Source: 630D-37 sp037478835 (GTDB lineage: Bacteria > Chloroflexota > Anaerolineae > Anaerolineales > Villigracilaceae). From it: a DNA stretch of 64,000 nucleotides. A model generated the notes under the pieces. It saw only the letters and a list, made by a program, of their open reading frames with translations. It was not told the DNA's origin and made no database searches. The DNA is taken from contig JBBFLV010000008.1 of the NCBI GenBank assembly GCA_037478835.1, positions 74,267 through 138,266 on the forward strand. Reading direction: 5' to 3'. Of this stretch, positions 31,994 to 41,300 are shown piece by piece. How positions within the stretch are numbered: the first letter of the stretch is position 1; the number at the start of each line of letters is the position of its first letter. A program made the position numbers and the translations under genes.

Positions 31994-32083
31994 ATGCTCA
32001 CCCTACGCTTTGCCAATTGCAATAATAATGATCGTAATAACGATCGCCTGGCACAGGCGTTGGGCGGAGCGTTGCCTGAGTGA
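31994..32083 (+). CDS. Asn/Asp-rich leader peptide of the aspS-gatCAB string
   Basis: A 29-codon frame ending in TGA (32081-32083). Residues 8-17 read NCNNNDRNND: six Asn (five AAT, one AAC) and two Asp (GAT) in ten codons, 32015-32044. The ATG coincides with the start point predicted from the TTGACA/TAGAAT promoter, which would make it leaderless. It is followed at once by RNA helices able to act as an attenuator and by a terminator 26 nt after the stop. The downstream genes encode AspRS and GatCAB, which charge tRNA-Asp and can form Asn-tRNA(Asn). It is too short to be recognised by homology; the call rests on composition, position and structure. I infer that ribosomes stall here when Asn-tRNA or Asp-tRNA runs short. 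Confidence 0.8.
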   Translation: MLTLRFANCNNNDRNNDRLAQALGGALPE

Positions 32084-32147
32084 GTCATACTTCTGCACCT
32101 CCTATTTGACCGCCCGACGCCACAAACGCCGGGCGGTCTTCCTTTTT
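32045..32147 (+). promoter_or_regulatory. Ribosome-mediated transcription attenuator (protector, antiterminator, terminator)
   Basis: Three mutually exclusive helices are visible. Protector: CGCCTG (32045-32050) with CAGGCG (32054-32059), loop GCA, directly after the last Asp codon. Antiterminator: 32056-32067 (GGCGTTGGGCGG) pairs with 32110-32121 (CCGCCCGACGCC) over 12 bp with a single G-U. Terminator: GACCGCCCG (32108-32116) with CGGGCGGTC (32130-32138), then TTCCTTTTT. A ribosome halted at the Asn/Asp codons would open the protector and favour the antiterminator. This is the classic trp/his-type logic. Confidence 0.8.
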
Positions 32148-32175
32148 CCTACATCTATCCACTCTACGATCCAAT

Positions 32176-32238
32176 GTCCACTGGCTACCGTCTATCGTTC
32201 ACCATCTACCGTCCACGGTCCACCGTCTATCGTCCACT
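32176..32238 (+). repeat. Heptad repeat locus, nine units
   Basis: Units GTCCACT, GGCTACC, GTCTATC, GTTCACC, ATCTACC, GTCCACG, GTCCACC, GTCTATC, GTCCACT lie between the attenuator terminator and the aspS ribosome site (GGAGG at 32242-32246). Confidence 0.88.
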
Positions 32239-32250
32239 CCTGGAGGTCCT

Positions 32251-34026
32251 ATGTACAAAACACATACCTGTGGCGAAATCGATGAGCGATTGCTCGGCCA
32301 AAAAGTGACCCTGGCCGGCTGGGTCGATCGCATTCGGCATCACGGCGGCATGATCTTCCTGGATTTGCGCGATCGCTTTGGCCGTGTGCAGGTGGTTGCC
32401 GATGCCGAGCGCACACCGCAATCGTTTGCCTTGCTGAACGAGGTCCGGCCGGAATGGGTGCTCCAGATCGAAGGGCGCATCGAGCGCCGACCGGCCGGGA
32501 CGGAAAACCCGGCGCTCCTCAGCGGTCAGGTGGAGCTCCTGGCCGAAACCGTGCGCGTGCTCAATTCTGCGCTCCCTTTGCCCTTCCCCCTCGAAGAGCG
32601 CAACGGCAAGACGGTGGATGAGAATTTTCGCCTGAAGTATCGCTACCTCGACCTGCGACGGGCGCGCCTGCAGCGCAACCTGGAACTCCGGCATCGCGTG
32701 GTGCTCTTCATCCGCAATTACCTTTCCGAGCGCGGCTTTCTGGAAATCGAAACCCCCATTCTCTTCAAAGCCACACCGGAAGGCGCGCGGGATTACCTCG
32801 TCCCCTCGCGTCTCTATCCCGGCCAGTTTTATGCCTTGCCCCAGTCGCCACAGCAGCTGAAGCAATTGCTCATGGTGGCCGGCATCGAGCGCTATTTTCA
32901 GATTGCCCGCTGCTTTCGCGATGAGGATCAACGTGGCGATCGCCAGCCGGAATTCACCCAGCTCGATCTAGAGATGGCATTCGTAGAACGAGATGATATA
33001 CTCGAAACCGTGGAGAACCTGTTCACCGCGCTGATCGCCGCCCTCGCGCCCCATAAGCGCCTGCTCCGCTCCCCCTGGCCGCGTCTTTCCTATTACGAGG
33101 CGCTCTTGCGCTACGGCAGCGATAAGCCCGATCTGCGCTTTGGCCTGGAGATCGGCGAAGCCACCGATTGTTTCCATGAGGACCTTTCGATCTTTCGTGT
33201 AGCCACTAAAAATAGCAAGAATAGTGGATCTGTTCGTTACCTCGTCATTCCGCAGGCCGCCGAATGGCCGCGCTCCCGCAAGCAAGCGCTCGAAGCGCTG
33301 ATCGCCGAGCAAGGACAACCGGCGCTGACGCTCCTCCGCGCCGCCGAGGGGTGGGAAGGAAGCCCCGAACCGCTCCCGCAGGCGCTCTCCGAGTGCCTGA
33401 TCGAACGCACCGCCGCCCAACCGGGTGACCTGTGCCTGCTCATGGCCGGCGAAGCGCTTGCCATCAGCAAAGCCCTGGGCAACGTGCGGCTCTGGCTGCG
33501 GGATACGTTGAACCTGGCGCCACCAGATCTGCTGGCCTTCGCCTGGATCGTCGATTTTCCCATGTTTGAATGGAACGAAGAGGAAAAGCGCTGGGAAGCG
33601 GCGCATCACCCCTTCACCCGGCCGCGCCTGGAAGAACCCGATCAGCTCGAGCGCGATCCGGCAAGCGTGCTTTCGGAGGCCTATGATATGGTCTGCAATG
33701 GCTATGAGCTGGCCTCCGGCTCGATCCGCATTCACGAAAGCGATCTGCAGCATCGCGTCTTCCGCGTGCTCGGCCTGAGCGAAGAGGAAATCCGACGCAA
33801 ATTCGGCCACATGCTGGAGGCCTTCCAATTCGGAGCGCCACCGCATGGTGGCATCGCCCCCGGCATCGATCGCTTGGTGATGCTCCTGGCCGATGAACCG
33901 AACATTCGCGAAGTGATCGCCTTCCCCAAAAATCAGGCCGCCCGCGACCTGATGGCCGATGCCCCCTCTCCGGTCGAGGCGCGCCAGCTGCGCGAATTGC
34001 ACTTGAAGATCGAATTGGAGGAATGA
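32251..34026 (+). CDS. aspS: Aspartyl-tRNA synthetase (bacterial type)
   Basis: 591 residues, the length of bacterial-type AspRS. It has an N-terminal OB-fold anticodon domain (VTLAGWVDRIRHHGGMIFLDLRDRFG), class II motif 1 (FLEIETPILFKATPEGARDYLVPSR), motif 2 (FRDEDQRGDRQPEFTQLDLEM), the GAD insertion and motif 3 (GGIAPGIDRLVMLL). It is followed 15 bp on by gatC, then gatA and gatB. If the enzyme also charges tRNA-Asn with Asp (non-discriminating), GatCAB would complete Asn-tRNA synthesis; the sequence alone does not settle this. Preceded by the Asn/Asp leader attenuator. Confidence 0.97.
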   Translation: MYKTHTCGEIDERLLGQKVTLAGWVDRIRHHGGMIFLDLRDRFGRVQVVADAERTPQSFALLNEVRPEWVLQIEGRIERRPAGTENPALLSGQVELLAETVRVLNSALPLPFPLEERNGKTVDENFRLKYRYLDLRRARLQRNLELRHRVVLFIRNYLSERGFLEIETPILFKATPEGARDYLVPSRLYPGQFYALPQSPQQLKQLLMVAGIERYFQIARCFRDEDQRGDRQPEFTQLDLEMAFVERDDILETVENLFTALIAALAPHKRLLRSPWPRLSYYEALLRYGSDKPDLRFGLEIGEATDCFHEDLSIFRVATKNSKNSGSVRYLVIPQAAEWPRSRKQALEALIAEQGQPALTLLRAAEGWEGSPEPLPQALSECLIERTAAQPGDLCLLMAGEALAISKALGNVRLWLRDTLNLAPPDLLAFAWIVDFPMFEWNEEEKRWEAAHHPFTRPRLEEPDQLERDPASVLSEAYDMVCNGYELASGSIRIHESDLQHRVFRVLGLSEEEIRRKFGHMLEAFQFGAPPHGGIAPGIDRLVMLLADEPNIREVIAFPKNQAARDLMADAPSPVEARQLRELHLKIELEE

Positions 34027-34041
34027 GCATAGGAGGCAGAG

Positions 34042-34347
34042 ATGTCCGAAAAAGGTCCGCTTTTGACCCCCGAACTGGTGCAGCACATCGCTTCGTTGGT
34101 GCAGATTGGGCTGAGCGAAGCCGAGGCCGAGGCCTTCGTCCCCCAGTTGAACGCCATCCTGGAATACTTCAACTTGCTCCAGGAAGTGGATACCGCCCAG
34201 GTCCCGCCGGCTTTTTTGCTTTCCGGCCTGCGCAATGTCTTCCGTCCTGATCGGCCCGAACCCGGCCTCACGACCCAGGCCTTTTTGAGCAACGTCCCTC
34301 ATCCGCAGGGGGCATACGTCTGTGTGCCGATCGTATTGGAGGAATAG
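34042..34347 (+). CDS. gatC: Asp-tRNA(Asn)/Glu-tRNA(Gln) amidotransferase subunit C
   Basis: 101 residues. LTPELVQHIASLVQIGLSEAEAEAFVPQLNAILEYFNLLQEVDT is the GatC helical signature, and the extended C-terminus (VFRPDRPEPGLTTQAFLSNVPH) wraps the A-B interface in known structures. Ribosome site AGGAGG at 34030. It abuts gatA directly: the stop ends at 34347 and the gatA ATG starts at 34348. Confidence 0.95.
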   Translation: MSEKGPLLTPELVQHIASLVQIGLSEAEAEAFVPQLNAILEYFNLLQEVDTAQVPPAFLLSGLRNVFRPDRPEPGLTTQAFLSNVPHPQGAYVCVPIVLEE

Positions 34348-35805
34348 ATGGACCTGCCCTACCTGAGCATTTCCCAGGCCCAAGCGCTGCTGCGCCGTCG
34401 GCAGATCAGCAGCCTCGAGCTCACGCAAGCGGTTCTGGACCGGATTCATCGCCTGGATCCCGTGCTTCGTGCCTGGCTGACGGTGGATGAGGAGGCCGCC
34501 CTGGAGCAGGCGCGCCGCGCCGATGAGCGGCTCGCACGTGGCGAAAACATCACCCCGCTTACCGGCATCCCCTTCGGTGTCAAGGATTCGATCGTCACCC
34601 AGGGAATGCGCACCACCTGTGCTTCGCGCATCCTGGAAAATTACATCCCGCCCTATCAGGCTACGGCTGTTGAGCGTTTGCTGGAGGCCGGCGCAGTCCT
34701 GATCGGCAAACACAACCTGGACGAATTCAGCATGGGCTCCTCCACTGAGAACTCTGCCTTCTTCCCCACCCGCAACCCATGGGACCTGCAGCGGGTGCCC
34801 GGCGGGTCGAGCGGTGGTTCGGCCGCGGCCGTGGCGGCCGGGCAGTGCTTCTTTGCTCTGGGGGGCGATACCGGCGGCTCCATCCGTCTCCCGGCGGCGT
34901 TTTGCAACGTCGTCGGCCTCAAACCCACCTATGGACGTGTCTCACGCTACGGTCTGATCGCCCTAGCTTCCTCCTTCGATACGATCGGCCCGCTAACGCG
35001 CACCGTGGAGGATGCCGCGCTCGTCCTGCAGATCATCGCCGGCCCCGATGACCGCGATAGCACTGCCCTCCCCGATCCGGTGCCGGATTATCGCGCCGAT
35101 TTAGAACGGCCGGTCAAAGGCCTACGCTTGGGGTTGCCGCGGGAGTACTTCGTCTCCGGCATGGATGCGGGCGTGCAGGCCGCGCTACAGGAGGCCATCC
35201 GCCGCTTCGAGGAACTAGGCCTGGAAGTGTGCGAAGTTTCCTTGCCGCATACGCCCTATGCGCTGGCCGTGTATTACCTGATCCTGTTCGCCGAGGCCAG
35301 CGCTAACCTGGCGCGTTTCGATGGCGTCCGCTTTGGCGCCGCCGCGGAAGGAGCGCAAACTATCGCAGACCTTTATCTTCAGACGCGTCAAAAAGGCTTC
35401 GGCGCGGAAGTCAAGCGGCGCATCCTGCTCGGCGCCTTCACGCTTTCGGCCGGCTATTACGATGCCTATTACCTGAAAGCGCAGCGCGTGCGCACACTGT
35501 TACGGCAGGATTTCGAGCGCGCCTTTGAGCAATGCGATCTGCTCCTCACCCCGGTCAGCCCCAGCGTCGCCTTTCGCCTGGGTGAAAAGATCGCCGATCC
35601 CCTGGCGATGTACCTTTCGGATATCTACCTGGTCGCCGTCAACCCGGCCGGTGTCCCGGCGCTGGCCTTGCCCTGTGGTTTTTCGGATGGTCTGCCGGTG
35701 GGCATGCAGCTCATCGCCCGTCATGGCGCAGAGAGCTTGCTCTTCCAGGTAGGGCATGCCTATCAGCAAGTCACCGATTGGCATCGCAGGCATCCGCTGC
35801 AATGA
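34348..35805 (+). CDS. gatA: Asp/Glu-tRNA amidotransferase subunit A (amidase)
   Basis: 485 residues. Liberates ammonia from Gln or Asn and sends it to GatB. The amidase-signature triad is present: Lys79 (FGVKDS), a cis-Ser in GGSSGGSAAAVAAG (154/155) and nucleophile Ser178 (LGGDTGGSIRLPAAF). Usual length. Third gene of aspS-gatC-gatA-gatB. In this group the aspS link suggests that at least Asn-tRNA formation depends on it. Confidence 0.97.
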   Translation: MDLPYLSISQAQALLRRRQISSLELTQAVLDRIHRLDPVLRAWLTVDEEAALEQARRADERLARGENITPLTGIPFGVKDSIVTQGMRTTCASRILENYIPPYQATAVERLLEAGAVLIGKHNLDEFSMGSSTENSAFFPTRNPWDLQRVPGGSSGGSAAAVAAGQCFFALGGDTGGSIRLPAAFCNVVGLKPTYGRVSRYGLIALASSFDTIGPLTRTVEDAALVLQIIAGPDDRDSTALPDPVPDYRADLERPVKGLRLGLPREYFVSGMDAGVQAALQEAIRRFEELGLEVCEVSLPHTPYALAVYYLILFAEASANLARFDGVRFGAAAEGAQTIADLYLQTRQKGFGAEVKRRILLGAFTLSAGYYDAYYLKAQRVRTLLRQDFERAFEQCDLLLTPVSPSVAFRLGEKIADPLAMYLSDIYLVAVNPAGVPALALPCGFSDGLPVGMQLIARHGAESLLFQVGHAYQQVTDWHRRHPLQ

Positions 35806-35816
35806 GGAGGGGAGGG

Positions 35817-37274
35817 ATGAAATACGAAGCCGTGATTGGCCTGGAAATTCACGCCGAATTGCAGACGCAATCCAAGATGTTCTGCCGCTGTTCGGCCGAT
35901 TATGCCCATGCCGAAGCGCCGAACACCCTGATCTGCCCGATCTGTACCGCTCAGCCGGGTACGCTTCCGCTGGTCAACCGCCGCGCCGTCGAGCAAGGAA
36001 TTCAGGTTGCTCTGGCGCTGAATTGCACCATCCCGCCGCTCAACGTCTTTGCCCGCAAGAATTATTACTATCCCGATCTGCCTAAGGGCTACCAGATTTC
36101 ACAATACGAAATACCGCTGGCGGTGAACGGTTGGGTGGAAGTGACGGTTGGGAAGGAGGCCCGGCCGAAACGCATTCGCGTGCGCCGGGTGCACCTGGAA
36201 GAGGATACGGCCAAATCGTTCCACCAGGGCACGCTCACCCTGATCGATTTCAACCGAGCCGGCGTGCCGTTGCTGGAGATCGTCTCCGAACCGGATATGC
36301 ACACGGTGGACGAGGTGTTGGCCTATGCCATGCACGTGCGCAACGTCCTGCGCTACTTGGGCGTGAATTCCGGCGATATGCAAAAGGGTGTGCTCCGCTT
36401 CGAGGCGAATATCTCCGTCCGTCCGGAAGGGAGCACCGAGCTGCGCACCCGCACCGAGATCAAGAACTTGAATAGCTTCCGGGCCCTGGCGCGCGCCACT
36501 GCCTATGAGATCCGCCGTCAAATCGCTCTCTACGAGGCCGGCGGACAGGTGGTGCAGGAAACGCTCGGCTGGGATGAGGCCCGCGAGGTGACCGTCTCCC
36601 AGCGCAGCAAAGAACATGCTCACGATTATCGCTATTTTCCGGAACCCGACCTGCCGCCGTTGGAGATCGCCCCGGCCTGGGTGGAGACGATCCGCGCCGC
36701 CTTGCCCGAGCTCCCCGAAGCGCGCTTACAACGTTTTGTGGAATCCTATGACCTGCCCTTGACCGATGCGCGCACGCTGGTCGCGGAAAAATCCCTGGCG
36801 GATTACTTCGAGGCCGTCTTGGAGCACACCCAAGCTTCGGCGCGCGAGGTGGCGAACTGGATGGTGGGCGAGTTCCTGCGTCACCTGAATGAGCGTCAGC
36901 TCGAGGTCGAGGCAGTGCCGTTTGCCCCGCAGGCGCTGGCGCAGCTGCTGGAGATGGTCGCTCGGCGCACGATCACCGCCACCACGGCGAAAGAAGTGCT
37001 GCGTGAGATGTTTGAAAGCGGCGGCATGCCCCAGGAAATTGTCCAAGCGCGCGGCCTGGCGCTGATCGCCGATGAAGCGACCTTGCAGGCGGTGATCGAT
37101 CAGGTGCTGGATGAAAATCGGGAAGTGGTAGATTCCTACCTGAAGGGCAAAGAGAGCGTCTTCCAGTGGCTCATGGGGCAGGTTGCCCGTGCCACGCGCG
37201 GCAAAGCCGATCCGCAGCTGGCGCGTCGGTTGCTTCAGGCGCGATTGGATGCGCTTCGCCATGAGAGATTGTGA
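35817..37274 (+). CDS. gatB: Asp/Glu-tRNA amidotransferase subunit B (kinase/amidating subunit)
   Basis: 485 residues from ATG 35817, preceded by GAGGAGGGGAGGG. Activates Asp-tRNA(Asn) or Glu-tRNA(Gln) with ATP and transfers ammonia. EAVIGLEIHAELQTQSKMFCRCSADYA, the zinc-type CPICTAQPGTLP, and YYYPDLPKGYQISQYEIPL are core motifs. The tail (about 330-485) is the YqeY-like tRNA-binding domain ending in VDSYLKGKESVFQWLMGQVARATRGKADP. In step with gatCA. Confidence 0.97.
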   Translation: MKYEAVIGLEIHAELQTQSKMFCRCSADYAHAEAPNTLICPICTAQPGTLPLVNRRAVEQGIQVALALNCTIPPLNVFARKNYYYPDLPKGYQISQYEIPLAVNGWVEVTVGKEARPKRIRVRRVHLEEDTAKSFHQGTLTLIDFNRAGVPLLEIVSEPDMHTVDEVLAYAMHVRNVLRYLGVNSGDMQKGVLRFEANISVRPEGSTELRTRTEIKNLNSFRALARATAYEIRRQIALYEAGGQVVQETLGWDEAREVTVSQRSKEHAHDYRYFPEPDLPPLEIAPAWVETIRAALPELPEARLQRFVESYDLPLTDARTLVAEKSLADYFEAVLEHTQASAREVANWMVGEFLRHLNERQLEVEAVPFAPQALAQLLEMVARRTITATTAKEVLREMFESGGMPQEIVQARGLALIADEATLQAVIDQVLDENREVVDSYLKGKESVFQWLMGQVARATRGKADPQLARRLLQARLDALRHERL

Positions 37275-37289
37275 TAAAATCCCCTTCCG

Positions 37290-38327
37290 ATGCCTCAGCC
37301 ATACGATCTGAGCCTGCAAGAGTGGATTGACCTTTTTCAATCCTGGGGCGAGCCGGCCTATCGCGCCCGCCAGGTTTGGCATGGCCTGTATCGGCGCTTC
37401 TGTCAGTCAGCGGATGAATTCACCGATTTGCCCCGCCCCCTTCGCCAGCGTCTGGCAGAGCACTTTCGTTTTCCGCCGCTCGTTCCCCAGGTCTCCCTGA
37501 CTTCCCAGGATGGCGAAACGATCAAAACTCTGTTTCGCCTGGAAGATGGACAGGCCATCGAGGCGGTGCTCATGCGCTATGAGCGTCGGCGCACGCTTTG
37601 CATTTCCACCCAGGTGGGGTGCGCCATGGGGTGCGTCTTCTGTGCCACCGGTCAGATGGGATTCCGTCGCCATCTGACGGCCGGCGAGATCGTTGCCCAG
37701 GTGATGTACTATGCCCGTCAGCTGGCGGAGCAGGGGGAAAGGGTCACCAACATCGTCATCATGGGAATGGGAGAGCCATTCCATAATTACGAAAACACCA
37801 TGCGGGCGATTGATCGGCTGAACGATGCGGAAGGCTACAATTTCGGCGAACGGCGGATCACGATCTCGACCGTGGGTCTGGTGCCGATGATCCGACGCTT
37901 CGCCGCCGAACGGCGCCAGGTGAATTTGGCGATCTCCCTCCACGCCGCCGATGATGCGCTCCGTTCCAGCCTGTTGCCGGTTAACCGAAAATATTCGCTT
38001 GAGGAAGTGCTCCAGGCCTGCCGTGACTATGTACGGGAAACGCACCGGCGCGTGACCTTTGAGTGGGCGCTGATTCGCGATGTGAACGATACCCCGGAGC
38101 AGGCACGACGGTTGGCGCATCTGCTCAAAGGGTTGCTTTGCCATGTGAATGTCATCCCGCTCAACCCGACTCAGGGATACGAAGGTCAAGCTACCACCCA
38201 GGAGCGGGCACGTGCCTTTCAGGCCATCTTGCAACAGGCCGGCATTCCCTGCACCATCCGCCTGCGGCGCGGGATCGAAATCCAGGCCGGTTGTGGTCAA
38301 CTGGCAGTGCGCGAAGGGACGGCGTGA
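37290..38327 (+). CDS. rlmN: Dual-specificity 23S rRNA/tRNA adenine-C2 methyltransferase (radical SAM)
   Basis: 345 residues. It methylates C2 of A2503 in 23S rRNA and A37 of some tRNAs. The radical-SAM cluster motif CAMGCVFCATGQMGF (about residues 111-118) is CX3CX2C. NIVIMGMGEPFHNYENTMRAI, RRITISTVGLVPMIRR, LAISLHAADD and the C-terminal catalytic Cys region GIEIQAGCGQLA are all present. Starts 15 bp after gatB and is probably in the same transcript. Confidence 0.96.
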   Translation: MPQPYDLSLQEWIDLFQSWGEPAYRARQVWHGLYRRFCQSADEFTDLPRPLRQRLAEHFRFPPLVPQVSLTSQDGETIKTLFRLEDGQAIEAVLMRYERRRTLCISTQVGCAMGCVFCATGQMGFRRHLTAGEIVAQVMYYARQLAEQGERVTNIVIMGMGEPFHNYENTMRAIDRLNDAEGYNFGERRITISTVGLVPMIRRFAAERRQVNLAISLHAADDALRSSLLPVNRKYSLEEVLQACRDYVRETHRRVTFEWALIRDVNDTPEQARRLAHLLKGLLCHVNVIPLNPTQGYEGQATTQERARAFQAILQQAGIPCTIRLRRGIEIQAGCGQLAVREGTA

Positions 38328-38369
38328 TGCGATCACTTTTGCAAATTCGTTGCTTTAGGAAGGAACAGA

Positions 38370-41300
38370 ATGCATCCTCTGGATAAACCCATTCACCCTT
38401 CCCTCCCGTGGTTGAACCGGGAGCGATTTCTCTTTGCCCTGATCCTCCTGATAGCCGCTGTGACGCGCTTTTACGATTTAGAGACGCGCGTCATGAGCCA
38501 TGATGAGAGCTTACACACGTACTTCTCTTGGCTTCTCTATCGCGGTCAGGGGTACCAGCACAACCCGATGATGCATGGCCCCTTACAGTTTCACCTGATC
38601 GCCCTTTCGTATTTCATCTTCGGCGTGAGCGATGCCACAGCGCGCATTCCGGCCGTGCTTTTCAACTTGGCGACCATCGGCCTGGTCTGGTCTTGGCGGC
38701 GCTATTTGGGGCGAATCGGTGCCTTGCTGGCCGGGCTGATGTTCGTGATCTCCCCTTATTTCCTGTATTATGGTCGCTACGTGCGCAATGAGAGCTACGC
38801 CGGCTTTTCCGGTGTGCTCATGCTCTATCTCATCCTGCGCTATCTGGAAAAAGGGAAGCGGGAATATCTCTACTGGCTCTCGGCGGCGCTGCTCATCCAT
38901 TTTGCTGCCAAAGAAACGGCGTTTATCTATGCCGCCCAAGCGCTGATCCTGTTGGCGATCGCCTTCATCGCACGCATCACAGCCGTACGTTGGCTTGCGG
39001 AGCGCCATTTCACCGGCTTTGTGATCGCTCTTTCTCTAGCCCTGCTACTGCTCGGCATTGGAATCAGCGCTTTCTTTTCCGGGCGCGGCGGCACCCTGTC
39101 CGCCACCGAGACGATGATGCCGGCCAATCCCTTGGCTACCCCCGAATTTGCACAGAGGCTGTCTATCCCTCCCCTTGTGGCACTGCCCTTGCTGGCCGGC
39201 CTGATCGCGCTGATTGTGGCGATCTACTTCCTGGTGCGCGGCTATACCTGGCAGGCATTGCGTCGTGAACGCACTTTCTCCCTGGCGCTACTGATCGGCA
39301 CCCTGGTGCTTCCGATGCTGGTGCCTTTCATCATCAAACCCTTGGAGCCGCTGGGGTTGAAAATGCCGGTGGATGCCGGCTCGGTGCAGGCTATGAGCTG
39401 GCCGCAGATCGTCACGCTGTTAGGGCTGGTGCTCATCGCCTATGCCGTGAGCTTGCTCCTCGGCTGGCTATGGGATTGGGAAACCTGGTGGCGGGCGGCG
39501 GCGATTTTCTGGCTGCCCTTCATCGTCCTCTTCACCACCATCTTCACCAACCCAGATGGTTTTTTCACCGGTGTGCTTGGCTCGCTCGGCTATTGGTTGG
39601 AACAACAGGGAGTGCAGCGCGGCAGTCAGCCCTGGTATTACTACATCTTGGTACAAATTCCGATCTATGAATTCCTACCGTTCCTGGGGATGATCCTCTC
39701 TGTGTTCCTCGGCGGTGCGTTGCTACGGCGTATCCAAAAATCTTCGCAGGTGATTGCCGCCGAACAAGAAGTAGAACCGGCACTCCTGTCGGCTGAGCAG
39801 GATACGGTAGCGGTTTTGAATGCTCCGAACCGGCCGCCGGAAGAGGCTCAGGAAGAGATCGTCGCTCCGCAGAGCTTTTTCCCCACCGTTTTCTATTGGC
39901 TGCTTGGCTGGTCGGTGCTGAGCATTATCTCTTTCAGCATTGCCGGGGAACGGATGCCCTGGTTGACCTATCACCTGACCTGGCCGATGATCCTGCTCAG
40001 TGGCTGGGGCTTGGGGTATCTGCTCGAAACCACCGATTGGACCCGGCTGGGACGTGCCCGCCCGTGGCTCCTGCTTAGCCTGAGCTTCGTTTTCGTCACT
40101 TCGGCCAGCATGGCGCTGGCACGTGCCATGGGGCCTAACCCACCGTTCCAGGGGAAGGAACTGGCACAGCTCCAAGCGACGAACGCTTTCTTACTCCCGC
40201 TGTTAGTAGCCATCGGAAGCGGCATCGCCATCTGGCGCGTGGCGCAATCCTGGCGCTTTGAGCAGGTATGGCGGTTGGCGGTGTTCAGCTTCTATGCTTT
40301 GCTGGCCGTGCTCACGGCTCGTGCGGCCTTCCGCGCCGCCTACATCAATTACGACAATGCCACCGAGTTCCTGGTCTATGCCCATTCGGCGACCGGGGTC
40401 AAAGAAGTGATGCGCCAAATCGAAGAAATTTCGCGGCGCACGACCGGTGGCCTGAACATTGCCCTGGCCTACGATGCCAGCGCGCCGGATACCGGCGTTT
40501 CCTGGCCGTTCGTCTGGTACTTACGGGATTACACCAATCAGCAATCCTTCGACGTCCCCACGCGTGCCCTCCGCGATCGGGTCGCGGTGATCGTCGATCA
40601 GAAAAACTTCGATAAAATCGAAGCCGCCCTGGGCGATAATTACTACCGCTTCGACTACATCCGCATGTGGTGGCCGATGCAGGATTATTTCGGCCTGATC
40701 GGACGGCGCGATCCCTCCATTCCTTTTGACGAAAACTACGCCTGCCGTGGGTTCCTTTCCCCGTTGCGTTGGCTCAAACGCTACGACTTCGCCCGCCTGT
40801 GTAACGCCATCTTAGACCCGAACATTCGGGCCGGCATCTTTCAGATTTGGCTCAACCGCGATTATCGCCTCTATGCCCAGGCCACGGGTCATTCCGATCT
40901 CACCCTGACCACCTGGGAACCCTCGGATCGCATGCGCTTGTACCTGCGCAAAGACGTGGTGGCGCAAATTTGGAACTACGGTGTGCCCTCTACGGCTGCT
41001 ACTTCGGCAGGCGATCCGTACGAGAAAGCGTTTGTTAGCCTCTCCGCCGAGGCGATCTTGAGCGCGGCCCTCAACCCAAACCTGAACCTGGTCGCGCCGC
41101 GCGCCCTCGCCTTTGCACCGGATGGGACGTTCTACGTCACCGATACCGGCACGCATATGGTTTATCACCTGGATCAGAACGGCGCGATTCTGCACCAATG
41201 GGGCGGCTATAGCGCCGCCGTGGCCGGCACGCCTGCGCCGGGGCTCTTCAACGAACCGTGGGGCATCGCCGTCGGGCCGGATGGCTCGGTCTACGTGAGC

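Noticed and set aside
31959..32147. T-box riboswitch upstream of aspS
   Set aside because: No T-box bulge or specifier-loop pattern was found; the leader frame with alternative helices explains the structure better.
31597..32238. CRISPR array
   Set aside because: Units are 7 bp, tandem, with no spacers and no cas gene in the window.
32968..34713. 581-codon open frame antisense to aspS, gatC and the start of gatA
   Set aside because: The plus-strand genes carry all class II synthetase and amidase motifs. Long antisense openness is a by-product of GC-rich codon bias.
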